A stretch of 64,000 nt of DNA from Kocuria sp. cx-455. GTDB taxonomy: Bacteria; Actinomycetota; Actinomycetes; Actinomycetales; Micrococcaceae. Every line of letters starts with the position of its first letter. The stretch's first letter is position 1. The position numbers were made by a program, and so were the translations under genes. The stretch lies in NCBI RefSeq assembly GCF_014698015.1, contig NZ_JACXBS010000001.1:620001-684000 (forward strand). The letters are read 5' to 3'. The notes beneath the pieces are model-generated. The model had not been told where the DNA came from. It did not search any database and saw only the letters and a program-made list of their open reading frames with translations. This document shows, one piece after another, positions 26,615-36,627 of this stretch.

Positions 26615-27592
26615 ATGCGGCTCTCAGTCCTGGACGTCGGCTCCAACACGGTCCATTTGCTCCTGTTGGATGTGTATCCGGGGTCCAAGCCGGAACCGTA
26701 CGCGTCCCACAAAATGGCCCTGCGGCTCGTGGAACACCAGGACGAGCAGGGGCGGATCACCGATCACGGGCGGGATCTGCTGACGGCATTCGTCATCGAG
26801 GCGCGAAACTTCGCGGTGGACCACGACGCCGAGGATCTGCTGGCCTTCGCCACATCTGCCATTCGCGAGGCCGCCAACGGTGGCGATGTGCTGGACCACG
26901 TGCAGTCCCGGTCGGGGGTCACCCTCACGGAGATCTCCGGCGATCAAGAATCCGCGATCACCTTTTACGCCGTGCGTCGCTGGTTCGGCTGGGGTGTCGG
27001 GCGCATCATGGACTTCGACATCGGCGGGGGCTCGTTCGAGATGGCCGTGGGCACCAACGCCCTACCCACCGTGGCCACCTCGGTCCCGTTGGGTGCCGGG
27101 CGGATGCACCGAACGTTCCTGGGTAGCAGCGACGCCGCCTCGCCGGCAGACGTGAAGAAGTTGCGCCGGCATGTTCGCACCACACTGAAGCCCGCGGTGG
27201 AGAAGATCGAGAGGGGTGGCCGCCCGAACCTGGTCGTGGGAACGTCCAAGACGTTCCGGTCACTGGCGCGAATCTGCGGTGCGGCGCCGTCGGCCCAGGG
27301 GCCGTACGTACCGCGCACCATGCACGCGGAAGACCTGCGGTTGTGGACCCGGCGGATGGAGGCCATGACCGTCTCCGAGCGCGCCGAACTGCCGGGTGTC
27401 TCCGACCATCGTGCGGCCCAGGTGCTCGCGGGCGCTATCGTGGCCGAAACCGCAATGGATATGCTCGACATCGGAACCCTGCATATTTCCCCGTGGGCGT
27501 TGCGCGAAGGGCTCATTCTGCGTCGACTGGACCGGTTGACCACCGGGGCAGCGATCCACACCGTCAACCCCAAGAATTTGGTGGCCAAGTGA
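26615..27592 (+). CDS. ppx: Exopolyphosphatase / Ppx-GppA family phosphatase
   Basis: A 325-residue actin-fold phosphatase of the short Ppx1 class. Seen: phosphate-1 motif 'VLDVGSNTVHLLL' and phosphate-2 motif 'DFDIGGGSFEMAVG'. Members hydrolyse polyphosphate or pppGpp. Length matches mycobacterial Rv0496. The start codon follows AAAGGA. It overlaps the next gene by a single base (TGATG), and the ppx, isomerase, proC order is conserved in mycobacteria. Confidence 0.9.
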   Translation: MRLSVLDVGSNTVHLLLLDVYPGSKPEPYASHKMALRLVEHQDEQGRITDHGRDLLTAFVIEARNFAVDHDAEDLLAFATSAIREAANGGDVLDHVQSRSGVTLTEISGDQESAITFYAVRRWFGWGVGRIMDFDIGGGSFEMAVGTNALPTVATSVPLGAGRMHRTFLGSSDAASPADVKKLRRHVRTTLKPAVEKIERGGRPNLVVGTSKTFRSLARICGAAPSAQGPYVPRTMHAEDLRLWTRRMEAMTVSERAELPGVSDHRAAQVLAGAIVAETAMDMLDIGTLHISPWALREGLILRRLDRLTTGAAIHTVNPKNLVAK

Positions 27593-28398
27593 TGTCCCAG
27601 AACGAGGATCCGTATCGCCCGCACGTGGCGCTGTCCACCAGTTCGCTCTATCCCAAGGGCGTGCCTGAGACGTTCGACGCCGCTCGGCGCCTGGGGTACG
27701 ACAGCGTGGAAGTGCTCGTCACCCATGAGCGGATAAGTCAGTTGACGCACCGACTCCTGAATCACATCCAGGAGTACCAGGTGCCCATCTCCACGATTCA
27801 CGCGCCCACGTTGTTGTTCACCCAGCAGGTCTGGGGCAAGGCCTGGACCAAGGTTCAAATGGCCGCCAAACTCACCGAGCAGGTGGGCGCCGAGGTGGTC
27901 GTGGTGCACCCACCGTTCCGATGGCAGGCCAAGTACGCGCGCAACTTCGTGCAGGGGGTGCGCGAGGTGTCCCGGATGACGGGCATCAAGATCTCGGTCG
28001 AGAACATGTACCCGTGGCGTGTGGCGGGCCGCAAGGCGGTGGTGTACTCACCGCACTACAGCCCGCTGGGCCAGGACTACGACTGGGTCACCTGGGACTT
28101 CTCCCACGCGGCCACCGCACACATGGATTCCCTGGCGGCAGTGCAAGAACTGGGCTCCCGCCTGGGCCACGTGCACCTCACCGACGGTTCGGGGGAAACC
28201 ATGGCGGATGAGCATCTGCTGCCCGGGCTCGGCGTGCAGCCGGTGGCTCAGACACTGCAGTACTTGCGCGACACCCGCTGGCAGGGAGTGGTGGGCGTGG
28301 AAGTGTCCACCCGGAAAGCCAAAAATGCCGACGAGCGGGACGCCTGGTTGTCCGAATCCTTGGCGTTCGCTCGCCGGCACATGGAGGAAACGAACTAG
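27592..28398 (+). CDS. TIM-barrel sugar phosphate isomerase/epimerase family protein
   Basis: A 268-residue xylose-isomerase-like TIM barrel (AP endonuclease 2 family). Candidate metal ligands are seen as Glu in 'ISVENMYPW', Asp/His in 'DFSHAATAH', His in 'HVHLTDGSG' and Glu in 'GVEVST'. The ATG overlaps the ppx stop by one base. The substrate is unknown; the conserved coupling with ppx and proC is noted but unexplained. Confidence 0.83.
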   Translation: MSQNEDPYRPHVALSTSSLYPKGVPETFDAARRLGYDSVEVLVTHERISQLTHRLLNHIQEYQVPISTIHAPTLLFTQQVWGKAWTKVQMAAKLTEQVGAEVVVVHPPFRWQAKYARNFVQGVREVSRMTGIKISVENMYPWRVAGRKAVVYSPHYSPLGQDYDWVTWDFSHAATAHMDSLAAVQELGSRLGHVHLTDGSGETMADEHLLPGLGVQPVAQTLQYLRDTRWQGVVGVEVSTRKAKNADERDAWLSESLAFARRHMEETN

Positions 28399-28590
28399 GG
28401 GACCGTTTCCTGTTTTATCCACTCGCACCAATCGAGGTGGAATCAGCATAAGTACCCGGGTGGGGAACGAGCAGGGCGCAGCCTGATGATCCTCTGGCAA
28501 CTGCGGGCCGTGTTCGCCGGGAACGGTTCCCACTCGCGTTTCCAAGGCCTCCGCCGGCGCGATACGGTCGAGGAAAACCCAGATTCTTCA

Positions 28591-28607
28591 GCGAAAGGAG
28601 CTTTCGC
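28591..28607 (+). promoter_or_regulatory. Shine-Dalgarno-sequestering hairpin before proC
   Basis: GCGAAAGGAGCTTTCGC forms a perfect 7-bp stem with the triloop GAG. It contains the whole ribosome-binding site AAAGGAG and ends on the base before the ATG at 28608. When folded it should hide the site. A further imperfect stem region lies in the 200-base leader (about 28455-28530). Confidence 0.6.
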
Positions 28608-29447
28608 ATGAGCGAGCTCGTCCTGTCTTTCCTCGGTACGGGATCCATGAACGGATCCATCCTGCGCGGCGTCCTGGCCGGTGGTACACCCGCCGAGCAG
28701 GTACGCGCAACCACCAAGTCCGCCGCATCGGCTGAAACATTGCGCGAGGACACCGGTGTCACCGTGTTTTCCGGGGAGAAGAACGAGAAGGCCAACCGCG
28801 AGGCGGTCAAGGGCGCGGACGTGGTGCTGTTGGGAGTCAAGCCCTACGCCATTCTGGATCTCGCCCGTGAGATCGCTCCCGCGCTGGAGCCCAAGACTGT
28901 GGTGGCATCCGTGGCCGCGGGCATCACCCTCGGCGCACTCGAGAAAGCGCTGCCCGAAGGCCAACCCGTGGTGCGCACCATGCCCAACACCCCCTCCAGT
29001 GTGGGCCGCGGTGTCATCTCCGTGACCCCCGGAACCCACACCACCCGGGACCAGCTGGACGCCGTGAAGGAGGTGCTCTCCTCCGTGGCCACCGTGGTCG
29101 AGGTTGAGGAGCACCTGGTTCGCGCCGTCACCGGTGTCTCCGGATCCGGCCCGGCCTATGTCTTTTACCTGGCCGAGGCCATGCAGCAGGCGGGCGAGAA
29201 GCTCGGGCTGCCCAGCGACGTCGCGCGTGTGCTGGCCAAGGAGACCATCGCGGGCGCGGGTGTGCTGCTCAGCCCCGACGACGCCGATCCCGCCGCCCTG
29301 CGCAAAGCCGTCACGAGCCCCGGGGGCACCACGGAGAAAGCCATCAACACCTTTGACGACCGCGGTCTCCGCGACGTGATCGCCGCCGGTGCCACGGCTT
29401 CCGCCGAGCGCGGCGACGAGATGGAACAGGAATACTGCGGGCACTGA
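28608..29447 (+). CDS. proC: Pyrroline-5-carboxylate reductase
   Basis: A 279-residue NAD(P)H-dependent reductase, the last step of proline synthesis. Seen: Rossmann 'LSFLGTGSMNGSILRG', 'VVLLGVKPY', 'VRTMPNTPSSVGRG', and the signature 'AVTGVSGSGPAYVFYLAEAM'. Length is typical. Its AAAGGAG ribosome-binding site is within a perfect hairpin next to the ATG, so translation may be conditional. It follows ppx and the isomerase after a 209-base gap. Confidence 0.95.
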   Translation: MSELVLSFLGTGSMNGSILRGVLAGGTPAEQVRATTKSAASAETLREDTGVTVFSGEKNEKANREAVKGADVVLLGVKPYAILDLAREIAPALEPKTVVASVAAGITLGALEKALPEGQPVVRTMPNTPSSVGRGVISVTPGTHTTRDQLDAVKEVLSSVATVVEVEEHLVRAVTGVSGSGPAYVFYLAEAMQQAGEKLGLPSDVARVLAKETIAGAGVLLSPDDADPAALRKAVTSPGGTTEKAINTFDDRGLRDVIAAGATASAERGDEMEQEYCGH

Positions 29448-29461
29448 TGCCCGACACTCAC

Positions 29462-29497
29462 CCCGTCCGGCACGGTGGCCGGGGGCGGCCGGACGGG
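29462..29497. terminator. Hairpin between convergent proC and ktrA
   Basis: CCCGTCCGGC (29462-29471) pairs perfectly with GCCGGACGGG (29488-29497). It fills the whole 50-base gap between two convergent genes and could end both transcripts. No strong T run. Confidence 0.5.
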
Positions 29498-30166
29498 CTA
29501 GGGTCGCGCGGCGAAACGCTCGATGAGGTCCACGTGGCCCGAGACGATCAGTAGGTCTCGCGAAGTCACCATGGTTTCCGGGCGGGCGTAGGTGAAGTCC
29601 TCGCCGGGGGATTTCACGCCCACCACGGTCACGCCGTACTTGGAGCGGATGTCCGATTCACCCAGCGTGAAGCCCTGGGTCTCGCGGGGCGGGTACATTT
29701 TGACGATCGCGAAGTCGTCGTCGAATTCGATGTAGTCCAGTAGCCGCCCGGACACGAGATGTGCTGTGCGGCGGCCGGCGTCGGCCTCGGGGAAAATCAC
29801 GTGATGAGCGCCGATGCGCGCCAGGATCTTGCCGTGGGCGGGGGAGATGGCCTTGGCCCAGATCCGGTCGATCCCCAGGTCCACCAGGTTGGCGGTGATC
29901 AACACGGACGATTCAATGGACGTGCCCACGCCCACGACGGCCGCGGTGAAATCGGTGGCCCCCACCTGACGTAGGGCGTCGATATCGGTAGCTTCCGCCT
30001 CGACCACGTGCGTCAGCTGCCCGGACATCTTCTGGACCAGGGTGGCGTCCCGTTCGACTCCCAGGACTTCATTGCCCTGTCGCACCAGCTGCATAGCTGT
30101 GGCGGACCCGAAACGACCCAGACCGATCACCATAACCGGTGCGGAGTGGGATGAGTTCTTAGCCAA
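29498..30166 (-). CDS. ktrA: TrkA/KtrA-type potassium channel regulatory subunit
   Basis: A 222-residue RCK protein: N-terminal Rossmann domain with 'MVIGLGRFGSATAMQL' and 'VEAEATDIDALRQVG', then a C-terminal RCK_C domain. It gates a KtrB/TrkH membrane subunit in response to nucleotides. The TTG at 30166 follows GAAAGG. It overlaps the stop of the upstream ktrB gene by 8 bases, so the two form an operon. Confidence 0.92.
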   Translation of the reverse strand: MAKNSSHSAPVMVIGLGRFGSATAMQLVRQGNEVLGVERDATLVQKMSGQLTHVVEAEATDIDALRQVGATDFTAAVVGVGTSIESSVLITANLVDLGIDRIWAKAISPAHGKILARIGAHHVIFPEADAGRRTAHLVSGRLLDYIEFDDDFAIVKMYPPRETQGFTLGESDIRSKYGVTVVGVKSPGEDFTYARPETMVTSRDLLIVSGHVDLIERFAARP

Positions 30167-31598
30167 TGATGGGCCTTTCTTCCGGGTAGGAATACAACCG
30201 ACGCCGTGAGCGCAGCGCGAGTGCCGTGGCCACCGTGTTGGTGCCGATACGGCCGATGAGCATGATGACCGCCAGAACGTATTTTCCGGCATCCGGGGCG
30301 TCCGCGGAAACTCCCACGCTGAGTCCGCATGTCGCGTAGGCTGAGATGACCTCGAACAATACGTGGTCCAAGGGGCGGCCGGTGAGCCCCACCAGGATCG
30401 CGGAACCGGTGAGCACCACGGTGGCGCCCATCATGATCACGGAGATGGCAATGCGCAGCACGGAATCGGGGATGGTGCGGAAGAACGCGATCACGGATTT
30501 ATCACCGCGTGCTTCGGCCAGGATTGCCAGAAACACCACGGCCAACGTGGTCACTTTGATGCCGCCGGCGGTCGATGCAGAACCGCCACCCACGAACATC
30601 AACGCGTCCGTGAGCAGCAGGGTCACCTGAGAAGTGTCGGGCATGTCCACCAGGTTGAAACCGCCCGAACGCATCATCACGGACGCGAAAAAGCCATGGA
30701 AAATGCGTTCGCTGGCGGGTTTGTCACCGATCGTGGCGGTGTTGTCCCACTCGAAGCTCGAAAACAGGAGCCAGCCGACCAACAACAGGATCCCGGTGGT
30801 CAACAGCGTCAGCTTGGCGTTGAGATTCCAGCGACTGAACCGGAACCCTGCCTCGCGCAACACCAGGATCACGGGGAAACCCAGCGAGCCGATGAACACG
30901 CCAATGCAAATGGGAAACAGGATCAGCCAGGAGTCCAACCCGGTGTGGTCGTAGGGCACCAGGCCGTCACTGTGCGGAGTGAACCCGGCGTTGTTGAAGC
31001 TGGAGATCCCGTAGAACGCCCCGTGCCACAGGGCGGTATGAAGTGGTTCCCCGGCCACCAGGAAGCCCACGGTCAGCACCACCGTGAGAGCCGCTTCAAT
31101 GGAAATGGACGTCACCACAATGATGCGCAGCAGCGAACCCACCTCGCCCAGCCGGCCGATGTTGAGCGCCTCCTGGGTGATCAGTTTGGATTTGAGGCCC
31201 AGTTTGCGGCCGATGGCCAGGGCCAAGAGGGATGTCATGGTGAGGGTGCCCAGACCGCCGATCTGGATGGCCACCAGGATGATCACCTGGCCGAACAGGG
31301 ACCACTGATCCGCGGTGGACACCGTGGTCAACCCGGTCACGGTCACGGCGGAGGTTGCGGTGAATACGGCGTCCGCTACGCCGGTGTCCTTCCCCGGAGC
31401 GGCCGAGACGGGCAACCACAACAACGCGGCAAAGGCCAGATCCACGATCACGAAGACCATGACCGCCAGTCTCGCGGGGGAGGAGTTGGCAATTCCGTCC
31501 ACGAAATCCCGTACCCCGAGTGCTATCCGCGTGGGGAACGGGTCACTATTGGACGGGGGGTGTTCCGGGGCCGGATCGGCCTCTTCCAACTCGCTCAC
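30159..31598 (-). CDS. ktrB: TrkH/KtrB-type potassium transporter subunit
   Basis: A 479-residue membrane protein with about eight hydrophobic segments and four pore-loop repeats; the filter glycines are seen in 'TSAVTVTGL', 'SSFNNAGFT', 'GGGSASTAGGIKVTT' and 'SAYATCGLS'. With the downstream RCK protein it makes a potassium uptake system. GTG at 31598 is chosen because GGAGGAGG lies immediately upstream; a longer frame to 31649 has no such site. Divergent from acuC. Confidence 0.92.
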   Translation of the reverse strand: MSELEEADPAPEHPPSNSDPFPTRIALGVRDFVDGIANSSPARLAVMVFVIVDLAFAALLWLPVSAAPGKDTGVADAVFTATSAVTVTGLTTVSTADQWSLFGQVIILVAIQIGGLGTLTMTSLLALAIGRKLGLKSKLITQEALNIGRLGEVGSLLRIIVVTSISIEAALTVVLTVGFLVAGEPLHTALWHGAFYGISSFNNAGFTPHSDGLVPYDHTGLDSWLILFPICIGVFIGSLGFPVILVLREAGFRFSRWNLNAKLTLLTTGILLLVGWLLFSSFEWDNTATIGDKPASERIFHGFFASVMMRSGGFNLVDMPDTSQVTLLLTDALMFVGGGSASTAGGIKVTTLAVVFLAILAEARGDKSVIAFFRTIPDSVLRIAISVIMMGATVVLTGSAILVGLTGRPLDHVLFEVISAYATCGLSVGVSADAPDAGKYVLAVIMLIGRIGTNTVATALALRSRRRLYSYPEERPIIG

Positions 31599-31735
31599 CG
31601 CACCTCCTCCAGCGTCGCATTCCGATGTATTGATAGTGGCCCCACACACGAGCGGTCAGCACATTATTGCCCTAAATCCGCCGTCACAGTGCAAACCACG
31701 GCCCGGTGAGGCGTTGTCAATGATCTAATGGTCGT

Positions 31736-32947
31736 GTGAGCCCCGCAACAAACGGTGAAGGCGCCGTGTACCCCACCAGCGTTTATTGGGATCCCCAGTT
31801 GCTCCAGTACAACTTTGGGGATTACCACCCCATGCGCCCGTCCCGGTTGGACGCCACCATGCGATTGGTGCAGCAACTGGGCCTGGACACCGCAGAGAAT
31901 GTTCGGGTCGAAATCCCAGAAGTCCCGGATGACCAGGTGCTTCAACTGGCTCACACCGCGGATTACGTGAAATCGGTGCACGCAGTATCTGCAGATCCCA
32001 CCAAAGAGATTCCGGAATGCGGGTTGGGGACCGAGGATACCCCCGCGTACGAGGGCATTCACGAATCCAGCGCCAGACTGGTGGGAGGCACCTACCAGGG
32101 CGCCGTGGACATCCTCGAGGGCAGGGCCGTTCACGCCGTGAATTTCGGCGGCGGCATGCATCACGCCGCCAGGGACAGGGCCAGCGGGTTCTGCGTGTAC
32201 AACGACTGCGCCGTGGCCATTCAGCACCTCCTGGACAACGGGGTGCAGCGCGTGGTGTACATCGACGTGGACGGCCATCACGGTGACGGCACCCAGTCCA
32301 TTTTTTTCGAGGACCCTCGGGTCATGACCATTTCTCTCCACGAGACCGGGTTGTCGTTGTTTCCCGGAACGGGCTTCGCCAACGAGATCGGGGCGGGCCA
32401 GTGCGCGGGTACCTCGATCAACGTGGCCCTGCCCACGCGCGCGGACGATTCCCAGTGGCTGCGCGCGTTCGACGCCGTGGTGCCCCAGCTGGTGCACGAG
32501 TTCCGTCCCGAGGTGATCGTGTCCCAGCACGGCTGCGATTCCCACTTCCAGGACGAGCTGACCCACCTGCGCGTGAGCGTTGACGGGCAGCGGCAGGTCG
32601 CCCTGGCGGTCTCCCATCTCGCGGACGAGGTGTGCGAGGGTCGGTGGATCGCCACGGGCGGGGGCGGCTACGACTGCCACGACGCCGTGCCGCGCTCGTG
32701 GGCACACCTGGTGGGCATTTCCAGCGGTCATCCCGTGGCGGTGAGCACTCCCGTTCCGCAGGAATGGCGCACGTACATGAACGAGAAGTACGGCGGCCAC
32801 GCACCCGAAATGATGGGTGACAACGTGGACCTGTGGTGGCGATCGTGGGAGATCGGATTCGACCCCAACGACGAGACCGACCGGTCCATCATGGCCACCC
32901 GCAAGGAAGTCTTCCCCCACTGGGGCCTGGACCCCTGGTACGACTGA
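31736..32947 (+). CDS. acuC: AcuC-like histone-deacetylase-fold protein
   Basis: A 403-residue class I deacetylase-type protein. Seen: 'FGGGMHHAARDRASGFC' with the tandem catalytic histidines, the zinc site 'YIDVDGHHGDGTQ' (Asp, His), 'QHGCDSHFQDELTHL' with the second Asp, and the transition-state Tyr in 'GGGGYDC'. In Bacillus, AcuC deacetylates and reactivates acetyl-CoA synthetase; this window also encodes Acs with the target lysine. Start GTG at 31736. Divergent from ktrB. Confidence 0.88.
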   Translation: MSPATNGEGAVYPTSVYWDPQLLQYNFGDYHPMRPSRLDATMRLVQQLGLDTAENVRVEIPEVPDDQVLQLAHTADYVKSVHAVSADPTKEIPECGLGTEDTPAYEGIHESSARLVGGTYQGAVDILEGRAVHAVNFGGGMHHAARDRASGFCVYNDCAVAIQHLLDNGVQRVVYIDVDGHHGDGTQSIFFEDPRVMTISLHETGLSLFPGTGFANEIGAGQCAGTSINVALPTRADDSQWLRAFDAVVPQLVHEFRPEVIVSQHGCDSHFQDELTHLRVSVDGQRQVALAVSHLADEVCEGRWIATGGGGYDCHDAVPRSWAHLVGISSGHPVAVSTPVPQEWRTYMNEKYGGHAPEMMGDNVDLWWRSWEIGFDPNDETDRSIMATRKEVFPHWGLDPWYD

Positions 32948-32991
32948 GGCTGATTGGGGCCTGATCGGGGTTCACGATTAGGGTGAATCCC

Positions 32992-33744
32992 ATGGCCAAC
33001 GACTCATATTCAGCTCTTTCCGACCCCACTCGACGCCGGATCCTGTCCGCATTGCGCCATGGCTCCCGTCCGGTGGGAGAGTTGGTCGAAGAACTGGAAG
33101 TCTCCCAGCCCACCGTGTCCAAACACCTCAAGGTGCTGCGGGACACAGGATTGGTGGCCACGCGCGCCGAGGGGCAGAAACGCTTCTACAGCGTGCAAGC
33201 GCAACCCCTGCGCGAGGTGGTCGTCTGGATCGAGGATCTGCTGTCGGCGGCCGAAGTCCCCGTGGCCCCCGATACCGGTGACGAACCACGTCATCTTCCC
33301 TGGTTCGGCGCACCAGAGGCCGTGGAAGAACCTGCGCAGGATGCCGGGCAAACCGTCACCAACGAAACCTCCGAATCCATGGAGCTCGACTCCGAGATTG
33401 CAGAAACCCCCGTGTTTGGTGTGATTTCGGATGATAACGAAACTTCAGAGCGCGAAAACGTGCAAGAAACCCCGGAAGAACCCGAGGTTTCGGACGCATC
33501 AAGCCTCCCCGATGCCGTTGCCTTAGGCACGGAGGTGGAAGTCACAGGCGCTAGTGTGGAAGCCAACACCGACGTTACTTCCGCTGAGCCCAGCGCGGAT
33601 TCAGTCGAGTCCGATGGTTCGAACACCGTGAAACCCGAATACGGGATTCCACCTGTGCGCAGCGGAGGCGCACACCGGCGTCAGAGTGGTCTGCTGTCCA
33701 CTCTCACCGGGTTCCGGCGTCGTGGGCGGAGCTCGCGGCGATGA
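32992..33744 (+). CDS. ArsR-family regulator with long acidic/basic C-terminal tail
   Basis: A 250-residue protein. Residues 1-88 are an ArsR winged helix ('LSDPTRRRILSAL', 'SQPTVSKHLKVLRDTGLV', 'RFYSVQAQPL'). Residues 89-215 are low-complexity and rich in Glu, Asp, Ser and Thr; residues 216-250 are basic, ending 'RRRGRSSRR'. Most ArsR proteins are 90-130 residues. No metal-binding CxC is present. A TAGGGT box at 32979-32984, 7 bases before the ATG, suggests a leaderless transcript. A GTG at 32983 is an alternative start. Target unknown; gdhA follows on the same strand. Confidence 0.8.
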   Translation: MANDSYSALSDPTRRRILSALRHGSRPVGELVEELEVSQPTVSKHLKVLRDTGLVATRAEGQKRFYSVQAQPLREVVVWIEDLLSAAEVPVAPDTGDEPRHLPWFGAPEAVEEPAQDAGQTVTNETSESMELDSEIAETPVFGVISDDNETSERENVQETPEEPEVSDASSLPDAVALGTEVEVTGASVEANTDVTSAEPSADSVESDGSNTVKPEYGIPPVRSGGAHRRQSGLLSTLTGFRRRGRSSRR

Positions 33745-35127
<1,383 letters not shown>

Positions 35128-35213
35128 TTTCTCGGCGATACCCAGTAAGCTCATGAGTCGAAGCACATGCTGTGATTGGCACGTGCTCAACACACGACTT
35201 TAGGTTGGTGACC

Positions 35214-35999
35214 ATGGCAACGCATCGTGAGGTTCTGCAATGGCTCGAGAACGAGCTGTTCGACGGCAACCTCGTGCTGGGTCAGCAGTTGCCCATCGAC
35301 AAAGACCTCGCAGCAATCTTCAGGGTCTCCCGTAACTCCATGCGGGAGACCCTGAAGGGGCTGGAAGCTCGGGGGATCGTCAAGTTGTTCGACGGCCCGC
35401 ACCGGTCCATCCTGCCCTTTCTGGTGCGAGAACCGGCCGCCTCCGCCGGTCCCGCGTTGCGACTGCACATGGCTACTTCCGAGTATCCGCTGCGGGACAT
35501 TGTTCAGGCGCGGGTGCAGTTGGAATCCTGGGCATTGGAAAACGCTACAAGGGCCAATGTCCCCATCACCGAATTGCGATCCATCATGGTGGAAATGGAC
35601 CGAGATGATGTGGGGCTGAAGCAATTCCACAACTTATACGTGAGCTTTCATATTGCTCTGGTGAAGTCCTGCGGTAATACGGCCATCACGGCGCTGTTCA
35701 CGGCGCTACGCGATTCCATGTACGAATACACCATGGCCCTGGTCGGTCATGTTCCGTTGTGGTCCACCACGTCCAGCCGCATCCGTGCCGAGCACCGTGC
35801 GATCTGCGGCGCGTTGGAAGCGGGTGACTTCCACATGGCATCTCGCTTGACCACTGAACACATCATTTTTCAGTACCGGGAAGCCGGGCTCGATCCGGAC
35901 CGAGGCCGCGACGGTGAGATCGATGATCACGGTGATGCGGCGGAATCGAGGGACAATCCGCCCGTGGGTCTGAAGCGCGCCCGCCAGGCCAGTGCGTGA
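35214..35999 (+). CDS. GntR-family (FadR/FCD-type) regulator
   Basis: A 261-residue regulator: N-terminal winged helix 'FDGNLVLGQQLPIDKDLAAIFRVSRNSMRETLKGLEARGIV' (about 14-54), then an all-helical FCD ligand domain with the pattern Asp ('RDIVQARVQLE'), His ('FHIALVKSC') and His ('EHRAICGALEAGD'), residues that bind metal and carboxylate ligands in the family. The last 30 residues are polar and probably disordered. It is 86 bases after gdhA. Ligand unknown, likely an organic acid. Confidence 0.87.
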   Translation: MATHREVLQWLENELFDGNLVLGQQLPIDKDLAAIFRVSRNSMRETLKGLEARGIVKLFDGPHRSILPFLVREPAASAGPALRLHMATSEYPLRDIVQARVQLESWALENATRANVPITELRSIMVEMDRDDVGLKQFHNLYVSFHIALVKSCGNTAITALFTALRDSMYEYTMALVGHVPLWSTTSSRIRAEHRAICGALEAGDFHMASRLTTEHIIFQYREAGLDPDRGRDGEIDDHGDAAESRDNPPVGLKRARQASA

Positions 36000-36008
36000 G
36001 CACCCATT

Positions 36009-36038
36009 TTCAAGGATTCGGTGCACAGGCGGTAGGGT
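36009..36038 (+). promoter_or_regulatory. Candidate promoter for bS22
   Basis: TTCAAG (36009-36014), an 18-base spacer and TAGGGT (36033-36038) resemble a primary sigma-factor promoter. It would give a leader of about 110 bases before the bS22 gene. Confidence 0.35.
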
Positions 36039-36153
36039 AGATCAATAGTTTGCCGTTCATGCGGATTTTGCCGTCCGGTTAGCCGGCCGGCGGGGTTGCG
36101 TTCAGGCGCGACCCGTTCAAACAGTCATCGTCTACAACAATGCGAGGGATCCT

Positions 36154-36252
36154 ATGGGTTCAGTCATTAAGAAGCGCCGCAAGCGTATGTCCAAGAAGAA
36201 GCACCGCAAGCTGCTTCGTAAGACTCGTCACCAGCGTCGTAACAAGAAGTAA
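36154..36252 (+). CDS. Small ribosomal protein bS22 (AURKAIP1/COX24 domain)
   Basis: A 32-residue, extremely basic protein starting [19 protein letters not shown] and ending RRNKK. It matches the bS22 protein found in the actinobacterial 30S subunit (encoded by Rv0500B in M. tuberculosis). GAGGGA precedes the ATG at a suitable distance. It has its own terminator at 36267-36297 and a candidate promoter 115 bases upstream, so it is probably monocistronic. Confidence 0.95.
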   Translation: MGSVIKKRRKRMSKKKHRKLLRKTRHQRRNKK

Positions 36253-36266
36253 AACGACATCGCGGT

Positions 36267-36297
36267 AGGCCTCGTTCTTCACCGAACGGGGCCTTTT
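36267..36297 (+). terminator. Intrinsic terminator of bS22
   Basis: Stem AGGCCTCGTTC/GAACGGGGCCT (11 bp with one G-U pair), a 6-nt loop TTCACC, then a T run. It lies 14 bases after the bS22 stop, a textbook arrangement. Confidence 0.9.
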
Positions 36298-36318
36298 GCG
36301 TGCCCGTAGCATGGGTCC

Positions 36319-36627
36319 ATGAGCTCGCCCCAAAAACCCCAGAAACCCCAGAAGCCCCTGTTGTCCGCAGAAAACTGGGCGGCGGCCGCCCCCGCGCATC
36401 ACGTGACGTTGCTCACCAAGGACGGATGCCATTTGTGTGCGGACGCCCGCACCGTGGTCGCGGCCGCGTGCCGGGACACCGGTAGCGAGTTCTCGGAAGT
36501 GGACATCACCACGGACGCAGCCCTGCTGCGCGACTACGCCCATGTCATTCCTGTCGTGTTCGTGGACGGGGTCCCATGGGATCAGCTGCGCATTGACGAG
36601 CGGCGCTTGCGGAACGTATTGGGCTGA
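36319..36627 (+). CDS. Glutaredoxin-family protein
   Basis: A 102-residue thioredoxin-fold protein with the redox motif 'KDGCHLCADA' (CxxC) and the cis-proline 'HVIPVVFVDG'. The N-terminal 'PQKPQKPQKP' comes from a 9-bp tandem repeat at 36328-36354 and is probably a flexible extension. Small glutaredoxin-like proteins of this type lie upstream of the cytochrome c operon region in actinobacteria. Partner unknown. Confidence 0.87.
   Translation: MSSPQKPQKPQKPLLSAENWAAAAPAHHVTLLTKDGCHLCADARTVVAAACRDTGSEFSEVDITTDAALLRDYAHVIPVVFVDGVPWDQLRIDERRLRNVLG

Noticed and set aside
28460-28530. S-box (SAM riboswitch)-like bases GATGA and GGCAAC in the proC leader
   Set aside because: The kink-turn segment and proper P1/P2 stems of the S-box are missing and proC is not a usual SAM-controlled gene. 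An Infernal search against SAM clan models would settle it.
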